Shown here piece by piece: positions 20,487 to 28,467 of a stretch of DNA of 64,000 bases. The translations under genes were made by a program, and so were the position numbers. Position 1 is the first letter of the stretch; each line of letters opens with the position of its first letter. Location: the NCBI GenBank assembly GCA_002841335.1, contig PHEY01000001.1:124964-188963 (forward strand). Direction: 5' to 3'. This DNA comes from Actinobacteria bacterium HGW-Actinobacteria-2. Lineage in GTDB: Bacteria > Actinomycetota > Actinomycetes > Propionibacteriales > Propionibacteriaceae. The notes under the pieces were generated by a model. That model searched no databases. It was not told the DNA's origin and saw only the letters and a program-made list of their open reading frames with translations.

Positions 20487-21725
20487 TCAGTGCTCCGCGG
20501 GGGGCGCCGCTACCGGCGTTCCCTGGCCGATCTCGTTCAGCAGCTCGACAAACCAGTCCTCGGTGATGTCGAAAGCCTTGCCGCCCTTGATGCGATCGAA
20601 GGCGATCACGCCGAGGGCGTCGTCGTTCTCCTCGTCATGGCCGATCACGCCGGGCTCGCCGTTCAGGGCGCTGTCGACGGCCAGATCGGTCATCGACCTG
20701 ATCAATGCCCGATCGAAGGCGTTGGCCGGAGCCGACCGAGAGAAGTAGCCCGACTTCTGCACCAGCACCTTGTTGGCGTCGAGCATGGTGGCGAACTGCT
20801 TGGCGAACCACTCGCCGGGGTTGATCCGCTCCAAGCGGATGTGACCGAAGGCGTCGCGGGCGACCTCCTGGCCGGCGCGCTCCATCTCGGCGACGATGTC
20901 GGCCACGCCGGCGCCTTCGGAGAGGAAGATGTTCACGCAGCTGTTGGCGTCCATCTCCGCGCGCAGGCGGTGCGACTCGGCTTCGATGTCGATGACGGCT
21001 TCGGGGACGAAGACAGCATCGATGTCCCAATCCTCTTTGCTCAGACCGATCTCCGGCAGCCAGTCGACGCTCTCGATCCACTCGTGGTACTTGCGGGCCG
21101 TGGCCGCAGTGAGCCACCCGCAGTTGCGTCCCATCACCTCGTGGACGATCAGGATGCGGGTGCCCGCGTTGTGCTCGGCCATCACATTTCTGGCGAAGTT
21201 TGCGCCCATCTCGGCGGCGGTATCAGCGCCCAGGGACTGCCGGATCGGGACGATGTCGTTGTCGATGGTCTTGGGCAGGCCGACCACGGTCAGGTCGTAA
21301 TTGTTCCGGGCCAGGTAGGCGGCCAGATCGGCGGCAGTGGTGTTGGTGTCGTCGCCACCGATGGTGTGCAGCACGTCCACGCCGTCAGCGACCAGGCGTT
21401 CGGCGGCCACCTGTAGCGGGTCGGCGCCCTCGGTGACCAGGCCGCGCTTGACCAGGTCGGCGGCGTTGGTGAGCTTCACCCGGGAGTTGCCGATGGGGGA
21501 GCCGCCGTACTCGTGCAGCAGCGCGGCTTTGGCCCGCACCGCCGGCGTGACGGTCAGGTAGTCACCGCGCAGCAGGCCCTCGTAGCCGTTCTTGTAGGCG
21601 ATGATCTCGATCTGGGGGGCGATCTCGGTGTAACGCTCGATCAGTCCGCCGATCGCAGAGGACAAACAGGGGGCGAAACCACCGGCAGTGAGCAGGGCAA
21701 CCTTGCGGACCATCTTCTTCGACAT
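20487..21725 (-). CDS. pfp: Pyrophosphate--fructose 6-phosphate 1-phosphotransferase
   Basis: A 412-residue PPi-dependent phosphofructokinase. MVRKVALLTAGGFAPCLSSA and GGSPIGNSRVKLTN look very like the Propionibacterium freudenreichii enzyme. GGDDTNT and PKTIDNDIVP carry the Asp and Lys that mark PPi rather than ATP use. It makes glycolysis reversible at this step. The ATG at 21725 is chosen because a TAGCGT hexamer lies 7 nt upstream (leaderless); an internal ATG at 21713 is the alternative. Confidence 0.95.
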   Translation of the reverse strand: MSKKMVRKVALLTAGGFAPCLSSAIGGLIERYTEIAPQIEIIAYKNGYEGLLRGDYLTVTPAVRAKAALLHEYGGSPIGNSRVKLTNAADLVKRGLVTEGADPLQVAAERLVADGVDVLHTIGGDDTNTTAADLAAYLARNNYDLTVVGLPKTIDNDIVPIRQSLGADTAAEMGANFARNVMAEHNAGTRILIVHEVMGRNCGWLTAATARKYHEWIESVDWLPEIGLSKEDWDIDAVFVPEAVIDIEAESHRLRAEMDANSCVNIFLSEGAGVADIVAEMERAGQEVARDAFGHIRLERINPGEWFAKQFATMLDANKVLVQKSGYFSRSAPANAFDRALIRSMTDLAVDSALNGEPGVIGHDEENDDALGVIAFDRIKGGKAFDITEDWFVELLNEIGQGTPVAAPPAEH

Positions 21726-21732
21726 CCAATCC

Positions 21733-21738
21733 ACGCTA
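21733..21738 (-). promoter_or_regulatory. Leaderless-type -10 box of pfp
   Basis: TAGCGT on the minus strand, 7 nt, then ATG at 21725. Confidence 0.6.
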
Positions 21739-21854
21739 TGAGTTCGGTCAGGAGGGGAGTTTACCGAGGAGACTTGAGACGTACCTGTGGACGGCCGAGT
21801 TTGGACCGTGCCGGTTCGGCAGAATGGAGCCACCCCACACCCCCGGGAGGTCTG

Positions 21855-22247
21855 ATGGCATCACAGCGTGGCGCGTCCATGACCGCGATGGTTGCGGTGT
21901 TGCTGCCCGCACTACTGGTGGTGATCGGACTCGTGGTGGACGGTGGCGCGCAGGCGAGCGCCGATGCGCGTGCCGAACGGGTGGCCGCGGCTGCAGCGAG
22001 AGCCGCGAGTGACAACACCGCCCAGGCCCGGTTGGGGGGACGAACAGTCGGCGCCGGCGAGGCGATCGCGGTGGCGCAGCGGGTGATCGGCGCCGCGAGC
22101 GGCGTCACGGGGTCGGTCGAGGTGAGCGGCGGCCAGGTGATGGTGCATACCTCGGTGGCGGTGCCGACGACTCTGTTGAGCCTGATCGGGATCACCCAGC
22201 TTCACGGCAGCGGCACCGCCGTCGCGGCGCTCACTCCAGATCGTTGA
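21855..22247 (+). CDS. TadE/TadG-like small secreted or membrane protein
   Basis: A 130-residue protein with one N-terminal hydrophobic segment (residues ~8-30, MTAMVAVLLPALLVVIGLVVDGG) followed by an Ala-rich amphipathic region and a short beta-rich tail. This is the layout of TadE/TadG pseudopilin-like proteins. The ATG follows GGGAGG. No other tad gene is adjacent, but an Flp pilin gene lies 4.4 kb away. It overlaps convergent patB by 17 bp. Confidence 0.6.
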   Translation: MASQRGASMTAMVAVLLPALLVVIGLVVDGGAQASADARAERVAAAAARAASDNTAQARLGGRTVGAGEAIAVAQRVIGAASGVTGSVEVSGGQVMVHTSVAVPTTLLSLIGITQLHGSGTAVAALTPDR

Positions 22248-23370
22248 CGCTGGCCGCCATCCGGTCCACGGCTTCGCTGACCACTTCGGGGGCGCAGGCC
22301 AGGTTGATCCGAGCCCATTGCTGGTGGCTGCCGGCGAAAGTCGAACCCGGGGAGAATGCCACGCGTCCCACCTCCCTGAAGTGCCGGACGGGGTCCGGCA
22401 GGTCCAACCCGGAGCAGTCCACCCACGCCAGATAGGTGCCCGGCGTAGGTTGATAGCGCACCTGCGGCAACTTAGCGGCCAGCTCGCTGGCGAGCAGCTT
22501 CTTGTTGTCCATGACCTCGACCATCAGCTGATCGACCCACTCCTGGCCGTAGCGCAGGGCGGCGGTGTGAGCCAGGTTGGCCAAGTGGCCCGACGACTGC
22601 TGGGCCATCGGTGGGAGGGCGTCCAGGACCTCTCGGGCCTGGGTCCCGGCGATGATCAGCCCCGCCTTGAAACCGGCCAGGTTCCAGGCCTTGCCAGCGC
22701 TGGTGGCGACGACGGCGCGCTCACCGCCGGGCACGGAGAGGATGGGCACGTAGTCCTCGCCGGGATCGACCAACCGGCTGTGGATCTCGTCGCTGATCAC
22801 CTGGATCGAATGCGCGTTGGCCAACTCCATGACCGCGGTCAGTTCGGCAGCGGTGTGGATGGTCCCGGTCGGATTGTGCGGGGAACACAGCAGGTAGGCG
22901 CGCGGTGCAGCGGGGCCGGCGAAGGCTTCGGCCAGGCCATCCAGGTCGAGACGACCCGCGGCCGTCAATGGCACCTCGACGATCTCACGGCCGTAGCCAC
23001 TGACCACCTGACGAAACGGCGGGTAGATCGGCGGGTTGATGACTACCGCATCGCCGGCGTTGGTGGTGGCCTCCAAGATGGCCGCGATGGAGTTCATCAC
23101 GTCACCGGCGCGGCGGATCTGGCTGCGGGGCGACAACTCCAGCTGCCAGCGCACCGAGGCCATCTCGGCAAACGCCTCGGCATAGGCGGTGCCGAACGGA
23201 TAGCCGGTGTCGCCACGACGGCAGGCGTCGATCACCACCTCCTGGGCGGCCGGAAGCATGGCGGTGTCCATCTCTGCTACCCACATCGGCAATACGTCCT
23301 CGGAGTAGAACCGCCACTTGAGACTGGTGCGACGGCGGAGTTCATCGAGGGGGAGCGAGAGGAGAGCCAT
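22231..23370 (-). CDS. MalY/PatB-type aminotransferase, probable cystathionine beta-lyase
   Basis: A 379-residue fold-type I PLP enzyme. LKWRFYSEDVLPMWVAEMD at the N-terminus is typical of the MalY/PatB C-S lyase branch. CSPHNPTGT, SDEIHSRL and the PLP lysine in SAGKAWNLAGFK are present. It probably cleaves cystathionine or related C-S bonds. The ATG at 23370 is 6 nt after a TAGGGT box. It is divergent from the YciO-type gene, and both starts look leaderless. Confidence 0.85.
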   Translation of the reverse strand: MALLSLPLDELRRRTSLKWRFYSEDVLPMWVAEMDTAMLPAAQEVVIDACRRGDTGYPFGTAYAEAFAEMASVRWQLELSPRSQIRRAGDVMNSIAAILEATTNAGDAVVINPPIYPPFRQVVSGYGREIVEVPLTAAGRLDLDGLAEAFAGPAAPRAYLLCSPHNPTGTIHTAAELTAVMELANAHSIQVISDEIHSRLVDPGEDYVPILSVPGGERAVVATSAGKAWNLAGFKAGLIIAGTQAREVLDALPPMAQQSSGHLANLAHTAALRYGQEWVDQLMVEVMDNKKLLASELAAKLPQVRYQPTPGTYLAWVDCSGLDLPDPVRHFREVGRVAFSPGSTFAGSHQQWARINLACAPEVVSEAVDRMAASVNDLE

Positions 23371-23376
23371 GGCGAC

Positions 23377-23382
23377 ACCCTA
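23377..23382 (-). promoter_or_regulatory. Leaderless-type -10 box of the patB-like gene
   Basis: TAGGGT on the minus strand, 6 nt, then ATG at 23370. It lies back to back with the box at 23392-23397. Confidence 0.6.
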
Positions 23383-23391
23383 ATGGGCGGA

Positions 23392-23397
23392 TAAGGT
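23392..23397 (+). promoter_or_regulatory. Leaderless-type -10 box of the YciO-type gene
   Basis: TAAGGT, 6 nt, then ATG at 23404. Confidence 0.6.
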
Positions 23398-23403
23398 GAT
23401 TTC

Positions 23404-24027
23404 ATGGCGCGCTACTTCGACGTCCACCCGCAGAATCCGCAACCACGGTCGCTGACTCAGGTGGTAGACCTCATCCGTTCTGGTGGCCTGGTGGCCTACC
23501 CGACCGATTCCGGCTATGCGCTGGGCTGCCAGTTGGGCAATCGCGACGGCCTGGAGCGCATCCGGACGCTGCGCGGGTTGGACGATCGGCACCACTTCAC
23601 CCTGGTCTGCAGCGAGTTCGCCCAACTGGGCCAGTACGTGCAGATGGACAACGACGTGTTCCGGGCGGTGAAGGCGGCGACCCCTGGTCGTTACACCTTC
23701 ATCCTGAAGGCCACCCGCGAGGCGCCGAAGGTGATGCTGCATCCGAAGAAGAAGACGGTGGGCGTGCGGATTCCCCAGCACACCACCGCGCTGGCGTTGC
23801 TGCAGGCGCTGGGGGAGCCGCTGATGTCGTCCACGTTGATCCTGCCCGGTGAGGAAGAGCCGTTGACCGATGGCTGGCAGGTGAACGACGACCTGGGTAC
23901 GTTCCTGGACGCGGTGCTGGACTCGGGCGATTGCGGTCTGGAGCCGACCACCATCGTCGACCTGTCCGACGATGAAGTGGAGATCCTTCGCTACGGTGCC
24001 GGAGATCCGTCCCCGTTTGAGCCCTGA
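23404..24027 (+). CDS. YciO/YrdC/Sua5-family RNA-binding protein
   Basis: A 207-residue single YrdC-like domain. SGGLVAYPTDSGYALGCQ is the nucleotide/RNA-binding signature, and RHHFTLVCSEF and MLHPKKKTVGVRIPQH follow. Sua5/YrdC enzymes make threonylcarbamoyl-adenylate for tRNA t6A. The KTVGVRIPQH stretch and short length fit the YciO branch, whose in vivo role is less clear. The 3' end overlaps the convergent HD-domain gene by 37 bp. Confidence 0.85.
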   Translation: MARYFDVHPQNPQPRSLTQVVDLIRSGGLVAYPTDSGYALGCQLGNRDGLERIRTLRGLDDRHHFTLVCSEFAQLGQYVQMDNDVFRAVKAATPGRYTFILKATREAPKVMLHPKKKTVGVRIPQHTTALALLQALGEPLMSSTLILPGEEEPLTDGWQVNDDLGTFLDAVLDSGDCGLEPTTIVDLSDDEVEILRYGAGDPSPFEP

Positions 24028-24629
24028 TCGCTCAGCCGGCCCCATTCCTGGCGCAAATTCTGTCTGGCCGCGGCTTCCCAGAAGTCACGCCCCTTTCGGG
24101 TGGTGAACAAAGACTCCCGGGCGCGGAGGGTTTCGACCTGTCGGCGACGCGTCGCCCGCCATTCGGCGTCGGTGAGTTGGCAGAACTCGGCGCGTAGGGC
24201 GGCCACCGACGCCAGGTAGCGGCGCGGCTCGGCGCCCAGAATGGCCAAGTCGGCGTCACACACCCGTCCAGCCGCCTGATCGTCGGCAGCGGGACGATGG
24301 TTGATGGTGGCCAGGATCAGCCGGACGACCTCAGCCACCTCACGGTGTCCCAGGCCAGCGGCGTCGAGTTCGACAGCAGCCACCTCAGCGCTGGCGCGTT
24401 CATCGATACCGGGCTGGTTGTGATGCACCAGATCGTGGAACCACAACGCCAGGGCCTCGTTGCGGTGCTGCCCACCGAGCCGGGCCCAGGCGGTCAGGCA
24501 CGCCTGGAGGTGGCCCACGCCGTGGTAGACCCGAGCCGGATCTGCCCAGGCGGTCAGCAGTCGACCTCCGAGCTGAGATTGACCAGGCAGAGTGGCGTTC
24601 CATTGCCGCAGCAGCGCGTCGGTCACCAC
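23991..24629 (-). CDS. HD-superfamily metal-dependent phosphohydrolase-like protein
   Basis: A 212-residue all-helical protein of the predicted HD type. YHGVGHLQACL supplies the first His, LALWFHDLVHH the HD pair, and INHRPA plus DADLAILG later His/Asp residues, so a full metal site looks possible. The substrate is unknown. The GTG start is 7 nt after the membrane-protein gene, making it third in the SatD-like/membrane/HD operon. Confidence 0.7.
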   Translation of the reverse strand: MVTDALLRQWNATLPGQSQLGGRLLTAWADPARVYHGVGHLQACLTAWARLGGQHRNEALALWFHDLVHHNQPGIDERASAEVAAVELDAAGLGHREVAEVVRLILATINHRPAADDQAAGRVCDADLAILGAEPRRYLASVAALRAEFCQLTDAEWRATRRRQVETLRARESLFTTRKGRDFWEAAARQNLRQEWGRLSDQGSNGDGSPAP

Positions 24630-24636
24630 GGCCCGC

Positions 24637-25083
24637 TCACCACAGCCCGATCAACCACCAGGCAAGCCCGGCGCAGGCCGCGGCGAACAGTGTGCTGGCG
24701 AAAGTGCCGATGATGAACCGCTCGGCCGCGCCGGAGGTGGTGGCGCGCAGTTCGGGATAGCGGGCCAGGCTCTTGACCGCCAGGATCACGGCGATGCCCT
24801 CGCCGAAGCCGGACAGCAGGGTGGCGAAGATCGCCAATCGTTCGAGGAGACCGATCCAGTGGCCGCCACGCAGCAGCGCGGCGGCGGCCTGGAGCCGTGG
24901 GGCGGCAGTGGGGGCGTCCTGCTCTGCGCCGCCGGCGGACGTGGCCTTTGTGACCGCTTTGGCGGCCGATGCGTCGACGCGCCGGAACAACCAGCTGACC
25001 ACGGGGCTGCCCACGAACACCGCGATAGCGCCCAAAGCAGCGACCACCAGGACCTTCAACACCAATGCCCAGACCGGACTCAT
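24637..25083 (-). CDS. Small membrane protein of the SatD-like operon
   Basis: A 148-residue protein with three hydrophobic segments (residues ~4-32, ~82-108, ~118-146) and a polar Ala-rich loop after the first. It is not recognised beyond this. The ATG at 25083 overlaps the SatD-like stop by 4 nt (ATGA), so it is translationally coupled and probably works with that protein. Confidence 0.7.
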   Translation of the reverse strand: MSPVWALVLKVLVVAALGAIAVFVGSPVVSWLFRRVDASAAKAVTKATSAGGAEQDAPTAAPRLQAAAALLRGGHWIGLLERLAIFATLLSGFGEGIAVILAVKSLARYPELRATTSGAAERFIIGTFASTLFAAACAGLAWWLIGLW

Positions 25084-25730
25084 GCGGATTCCCCTTCGGC
25101 GATGGTGAGGCACTCGATGAACAGCCGCTGGCACAGGGCCGCGCCACGCAGGCCCTCTTCGCGTGCTGCGGTGGCCAGTCGTTGGCTGACAGCCGACGGG
25201 GAGATGCCGAGTTCCCGCGCGGCGTCGGCCTTGGTGTAGCCGCGGTCAAGCAAGTCCATCAGTTCCCATCCTTCCGGGGTGCGTCGGGTGAGTACGCCGC
25301 GCCACAGCCAGACTGCGGTCTCAGCAGCCTCGCCGGCAGCGACACTGTCACCGTAGCGGTCGCCACCGACGGTTTCGGCGACCCGCAGGGCAAAGGACGT
25401 GGGCTGTTTGCGGGCAGCGGTGATCGCCGCGCGCGCGGCCAGATAGGCCGGGCCCCGGGCGGCCCTGGTGGAGTTGGGCAGCGGCTGATCGACCAGGCCC
25501 AGGCCCACGCCGACGCGCCAGCCCGAGATTCGGGTGAGGGTGAGAATCGCCGCCACCAGGGCATCGGGGGAGTCCAGGAGGCCTTGAATCTCGTCGCCGG
25601 CGGTGCGCTCGAAGGGCAGCACGGTGGGCACCTGTTCCAGGTGGGCGAGTGCAGCGGGGACCAGGTCGTCGTCGGCGCGACTGTTGATCTGGTCGGCCAC
25701 CACCGCGAATGTGAAGGCGTTAGGCTTCAT
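25080..25730 (-). CDS. SatD-family protein with C-terminal helix-turn-helix
   Basis: A 216-residue protein. The N-terminus FAVVADQINSRADDD resembles the SatD signature (GDIxxSR). The C-terminal ~55 residues are a sigma-like helix-turn-helix (YTKADAARELGISPSAVSQRL). SatD was named from a streptococcal acid-tolerance locus; its biochemical role is unknown. The ATG at 25730 is 6 nt after a TAAGTT box. A perfect 14-bp palindrome abuts that box, so autoregulation is likely. It is first in a three-gene operon. Confidence 0.7.
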   Translation of the reverse strand: MKPNAFTFAVVADQINSRADDDLVPAALAHLEQVPTVLPFERTAGDEIQGLLDSPDALVAAILTLTRISGWRVGVGLGLVDQPLPNSTRAARGPAYLAARAAITAARKQPTSFALRVAETVGGDRYGDSVAAGEAAETAVWLWRGVLTRRTPEGWELMDLLDRGYTKADAARELGISPSAVSQRLATAAREEGLRGAALCQRLFIECLTIAEGESA

Positions 25731-25736
25731 TCCTCA

Positions 25737-25755
25737 AACTTAAGGCAATTGCCTT
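25737..25755 (-). promoter_or_regulatory. Promoter -10 box plus 14-bp palindromic operator of the SatD-like operon
   Basis: AAGGCAATTGCCTT (25742-25755) is a perfect palindrome that overlaps the last base of the upstream ybaK stop. It is contiguous with TAAGTT (25737-25742), which lies 6 nt before the ATG at 25730. A protein bound here would block the -10/-35 spacer. Confidence 0.6.
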
Positions 25756-26252
25756 CATTGCGCAAGGGGTTCGTCGGCGCAGAGGTCGGCGACGACCGCG
25801 CCGGGCATGACTTCGAGCAAGGCAGTGGGGGAGAGCTCCACACTGAGTTCCGGGCTGCCACCGCCGCAATACAGCACCGGAAGGTCCAGCAGTGAGCGCT
25901 CGATCAGCAAGGTGACTTCGGCAGTGGTGAACGGTGCGACGCCGCCCGGCAGCATGCCGAGTCCGGCCAGAGCGTCTTCGTCAGCGGGCCGCAGCGCCGA
26001 ACGCGAGACGCCCAGCGCAGCCGCCAGCTTGGGGTAGCGCAGCCGAGCAGTTCCAGGAATGGCGGCCAGCACCACACGTCCGTCCGCAAGAGTGAAGGCC
26101 AGCGTCTTGGCAGAAGTCTCGATGTTGAGGCCCGTGAGGTGCAGCTCGTCGAAGTTGCGTGCCGGCGGGTGCTGGTGCAACCGAAAGTCGACACCGGCGG
26201 CGGTGAGTGCTGCGACGGCTCCATTGGCCGAGGAGGAGTCCATGCGGCTCAT
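25755..26252 (-). CDS. YbaK/EbsC-type aminoacyl-tRNA deacylase family protein
   Basis: A 165-residue YbaK/ProX-type domain. VDFRLHQHPPARNFDEL, AKTLAFTLADGRVVLAAIPG and the glycine loop GMLPGGVAPF are the family landmarks. Relatives hydrolyse mis-acylated tRNAs in trans. Which tRNA is edited cannot be told. It lies 24 nt upstream of the SatD-like gene on the same strand, but that gene has its own promoter. Confidence 0.85.
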   Translation of the reverse strand: MSRMDSSSANGAVAALTAAGVDFRLHQHPPARNFDELHLTGLNIETSAKTLAFTLADGRVVLAAIPGTARLRYPKLAAALGVSRSALRPADEDALAGLGMLPGGVAPFTTAEVTLLIERSLLDLPVLYCGGGSPELSVELSPTALLEVMPGAVVADLCADEPLAQ

Positions 26253-26627
26253 TGTGGCTGTTGTCGACGTACGCGGCGCCCAGAGGTGGCTATCGGTGAG
26301 ACTGCGGAGGGGTGGGACCCTGGTGGCGTAATGTCATAATGCACCTTATCGGACAAGCTAGTGAGCGAGGCGACTGAGCCCAGAAGTGGCACTGTGCCCT
26401 GGATTGGACGTCCTGGGTGCCGTGGTCGCCGCCCTGCTGCGTTTCCGGTTCTCTGTGCAGCAATCTGGCCGACGCTGTGTCAGTCGTCAGACATGAACTC
26501 GCCGTTCTCGACGTCGCGGAGCTAACGGCCAAATGTGACGCGCAACGCATCAGCGGCTTTGTGTGGCTCGCCCACGTTCGCAGTGGGACGGAACTGGCTG
26601 CGGTGCGCGGCCTGCGGCGCGATGATC
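26253..26627. other. Intergenic region without a supported gene
   Basis: About 375 bp between ybaK and the Flp pilin gene. Short frames exist on both strands, but none has a family match, a convincing start, or codon use like the neighbours. The only possible signals are AT-rich patches near 26329-26350 that could hold a promoter for ybaK (TAAGGT on the minus strand at 26343-26348). Confidence 0.5.
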
Positions 26628-26822
26628 TCAGTGATGAGTCTGGAAGAAGGTGCCGACCGGGTCGAACAGCTGCAGTGTGGTGTTGCCCAGCGCTGTGACC
26701 ACCACCACGATGACGGCAGCGACGGCGGCCAACATGATTGCATACTCTGCGCTCGTGGCGCCGCGCTCAGAACCGAAGATCACGGCAGAATCGTAGGGTG
26801 AAAGCGTGAAATAGGCCAGCAT
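26628..26822 (-). CDS. Flp-type (type IVb) pilin
   Basis: A 64-residue small pilin. ERGATSAEYAIML followed by a long hydrophobic helix is the Flp signature. The prepilin peptidase site would be between G and A in RG-ATSAEY, with Glu and Tyr at mature positions 5 and 6. The start is uncertain: ATG at 26822 has no ribosome binding site, and an internal GTG before IFGSERG would give a shorter leader more like other Flp pilins. No prepilin peptidase or tad secretion genes are adjacent. Confidence 0.8.
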   Translation of the reverse strand: MLAYFTLSPYDSAVIFGSERGATSAEYAIMLAAVAAVIVVVVTALGNTTLQLFDPVGTFFQTHH

Positions 26823-26895
26823 TGCAAACCGAGCTATCCCCGCATTGTTGGCGCCTGTCCCCCATATGGGTTACATAACTCCGCTATTTCAGGAA

Positions 26896-26916
26896 ATGGG
26901 GTCGCGGTGACCCCAT
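26896..26916 (-). terminator. Probable terminator after lpd
   Basis: ATGGGGTC-N5-GACCCCAT, a perfect 8-bp stem, is followed on the minus strand by TTT. It lies 26 nt downstream of the lpd stop and upstream of the Flp pilin gene, so it would separate the two. Confidence 0.6.
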
Positions 26917-26941
26917 CCCCTCTCCCCTGCTGCCGGCTCGC

Positions 26942-28342
26942 TCAGAGGTTGATCATGTGGCCGGAGATGCCTTCGACGGCTTCCTTAACGGCTTCTGACA
27001 AGCTCGGATGCGCGTGGATGTTGCGTCCCACTTCGTCGGCGGTGAGGTCCCAGAGCTGTGCCAGGGTGAGTTCGGGAAGCAACTCGGACACGTCAGGTCC
27101 GATCAAGTGGGCGCCCAACAACTCGTTGTAGCGCGCGTCGGCGACGACTTTGACGAAACCGGTGGCATCGCCGAGTCCGTGGGCCTTGCCGTTGGCGCTG
27201 AACGGGAATTTGGCGACCTTCACCTCGTAGCCGCGCTCCTTGGCTTGAGCCTCGGTGTAGCCGAACGAACCGATCTGCGGCTGGCAGTAGGTCGCCCGCG
27301 GGATCATGTCGTAGTTGATCGGCATGGTCTCGACTCCGGCGATGGTCTCGGCGGCAACCACACCCTGGGCCTCGGCGGTGTGAGCGAGCATCAGCTTGGC
27401 GGTGACATCACCGATGGCGTAGATGCCGGGCACGTTGGTGCGCAGGTAGTCGTCGACCGCGATCGCGCCACGATCGGTGAGTGCCACTCCGGTGTTCTCC
27501 AGCCCGTAGCCCTCGGTGCGCGGGGCGAAGCCGAGCGACTGCAGGACGCGATCGGCGTGGAGGACCTGGCCCTCTCCCCCGGCCGCCGGGCTGACGTGCA
27601 CCCGGACGCCGTCGGCGTCTTCCTCGATCGCGTCGACCTTCGTGCTGGTCATGATGGTGATGCCCAGCTTGGCGTAGGCCTTGGCCAGTTCGGCCGACAC
27701 GTCGGCGTCCTCGTTGGGCACCATCCGGTCGAGGTACTCCACGATGGTGACCTTGACCCCGTAGTTGGCCAGAACGTAGGCGAACTCGGTGCCGATGGCG
27801 CCGGCGCCACAGATGACGATGGAGCTCGGCAGGTCTTCGGACAGGATCTGCTGCATGTAGGTGTAGACCCGATCACTGACCTTGGTGTTGGGCAGCATCT
27901 TGGTCATCGCGCCGACGGCGATGATGCAGTTCTCGAAACCGACCTCGGTGGTCGAGCCGTCCGCGCCGGCCACCGAAATGGTCTTCGGTCCGGTGAAGGT
28001 GCCCCAGCCGTCCAGTTCGGTGATCTTGTTCTTCCGCATCAGGAAGTGGACGCCCTTGACCATTCGCTCGCTGACCGCGCGGCTGCGCTTGAAAGCCGCG
28101 CCGTAGTTGAAGGTGACCTCGCCCTCGATGCCGAAGGTGTCGGCCTCGGCGCGGTAGATGTGCGCCAGCTCGGCATTGCGCAGCAGGGCCTTGGTCGGGA
28201 TGCAGCCCACGTTCAGGCACACACCGCCCCACCACTGCTTCTCGATGACGGCCACCTTCTTGCCCAGCTGGGCGGCCCGAATCGCAGCAACGTAACCGCC
28301 GGGGCCGGCGCCGAGGACAACAACATCGAAGTTTTGGGTCAT
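26942..28342 (-). CDS. lpd: Dihydrolipoyl dehydrogenase
   Basis: A 466-residue FAD- and NAD-dependent disulfide oxidoreductase. FAD-binding [12 protein letters not shown], redox [10 protein letters not shown], the NAD motif [11 protein letters not shown], and the C-terminal HAHPSLSE with the catalytic His are all intact. It is the E3/L component for 2-oxo-acid dehydrogenases and glycine cleavage. ATG at 28342 is preferred over GTG at 28351 because TAGAGT lies 7 nt upstream (leaderless). Confidence 0.96.
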   Translation of the reverse strand: MTQNFDVVVLGAGPGGYVAAIRAAQLGKKVAVIEKQWWGGVCLNVGCIPTKALLRNAELAHIYRAEADTFGIEGEVTFNYGAAFKRSRAVSERMVKGVHFLMRKNKITELDGWGTFTGPKTISVAGADGSTTEVGFENCIIAVGAMTKMLPNTKVSDRVYTYMQQILSEDLPSSIVICGAGAIGTEFAYVLANYGVKVTIVEYLDRMVPNEDADVSAELAKAYAKLGITIMTSTKVDAIEEDADGVRVHVSPAAGGEGQVLHADRVLQSLGFAPRTEGYGLENTGVALTDRGAIAVDDYLRTNVPGIYAIGDVTAKLMLAHTAEAQGVVAAETIAGVETMPINYDMIPRATYCQPQIGSFGYTEAQAKERGYEVKVAKFPFSANGKAHGLGDATGFVKVVADARYNELLGAHLIGPDVSELLPELTLAQLWDLTADEVGRNIHAHPSLSEAVKEAVEGISGHMINL

Positions 28343-28349
28343 GCGCGTC

Positions 28350-28355
28350 ACTCTA
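28350..28355 (-). promoter_or_regulatory. Leaderless-type -10 box of lpd
   Basis: TAGAGT on the minus strand, 7 nt, then ATG at 28342. Confidence 0.6.
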
Positions 28356-28439
28356 GACGACCGCGCACCTTGTCGGTGTGGTGGTCATCTGGTCCGAACA
28401 AACCCTCTCCTCCCCCGCCCGGAGCCGTGGACTAGTCCT

Positions 28440-28461
28440 CATATCTCATATGAGATATGGT
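28440..28461 (+). promoter_or_regulatory. 20-bp perfect palindrome overlapping the -10 box of the HTH-MurA gene
   Basis: CATATCTCATATGAGATATG (28440-28459) is perfectly self-complementary and strikingly AT-rich for this genome. It overlaps TATGGT (28456-28461), a -10 box placed 6 nt before the GTG at 28468. It is a likely operator for the HTH domain of the protein it precedes. Confidence 0.65.
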
Positions 28462-28467
28462 CGAAAG

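Noticed and set aside
26290-26743. Several 60-93-codon frames between ybaK and the Flp pilin gene
   Set aside because: Frames overlap on both strands, have no family resemblance or ribosome binding site, and their codon use is unlike the neighbours.
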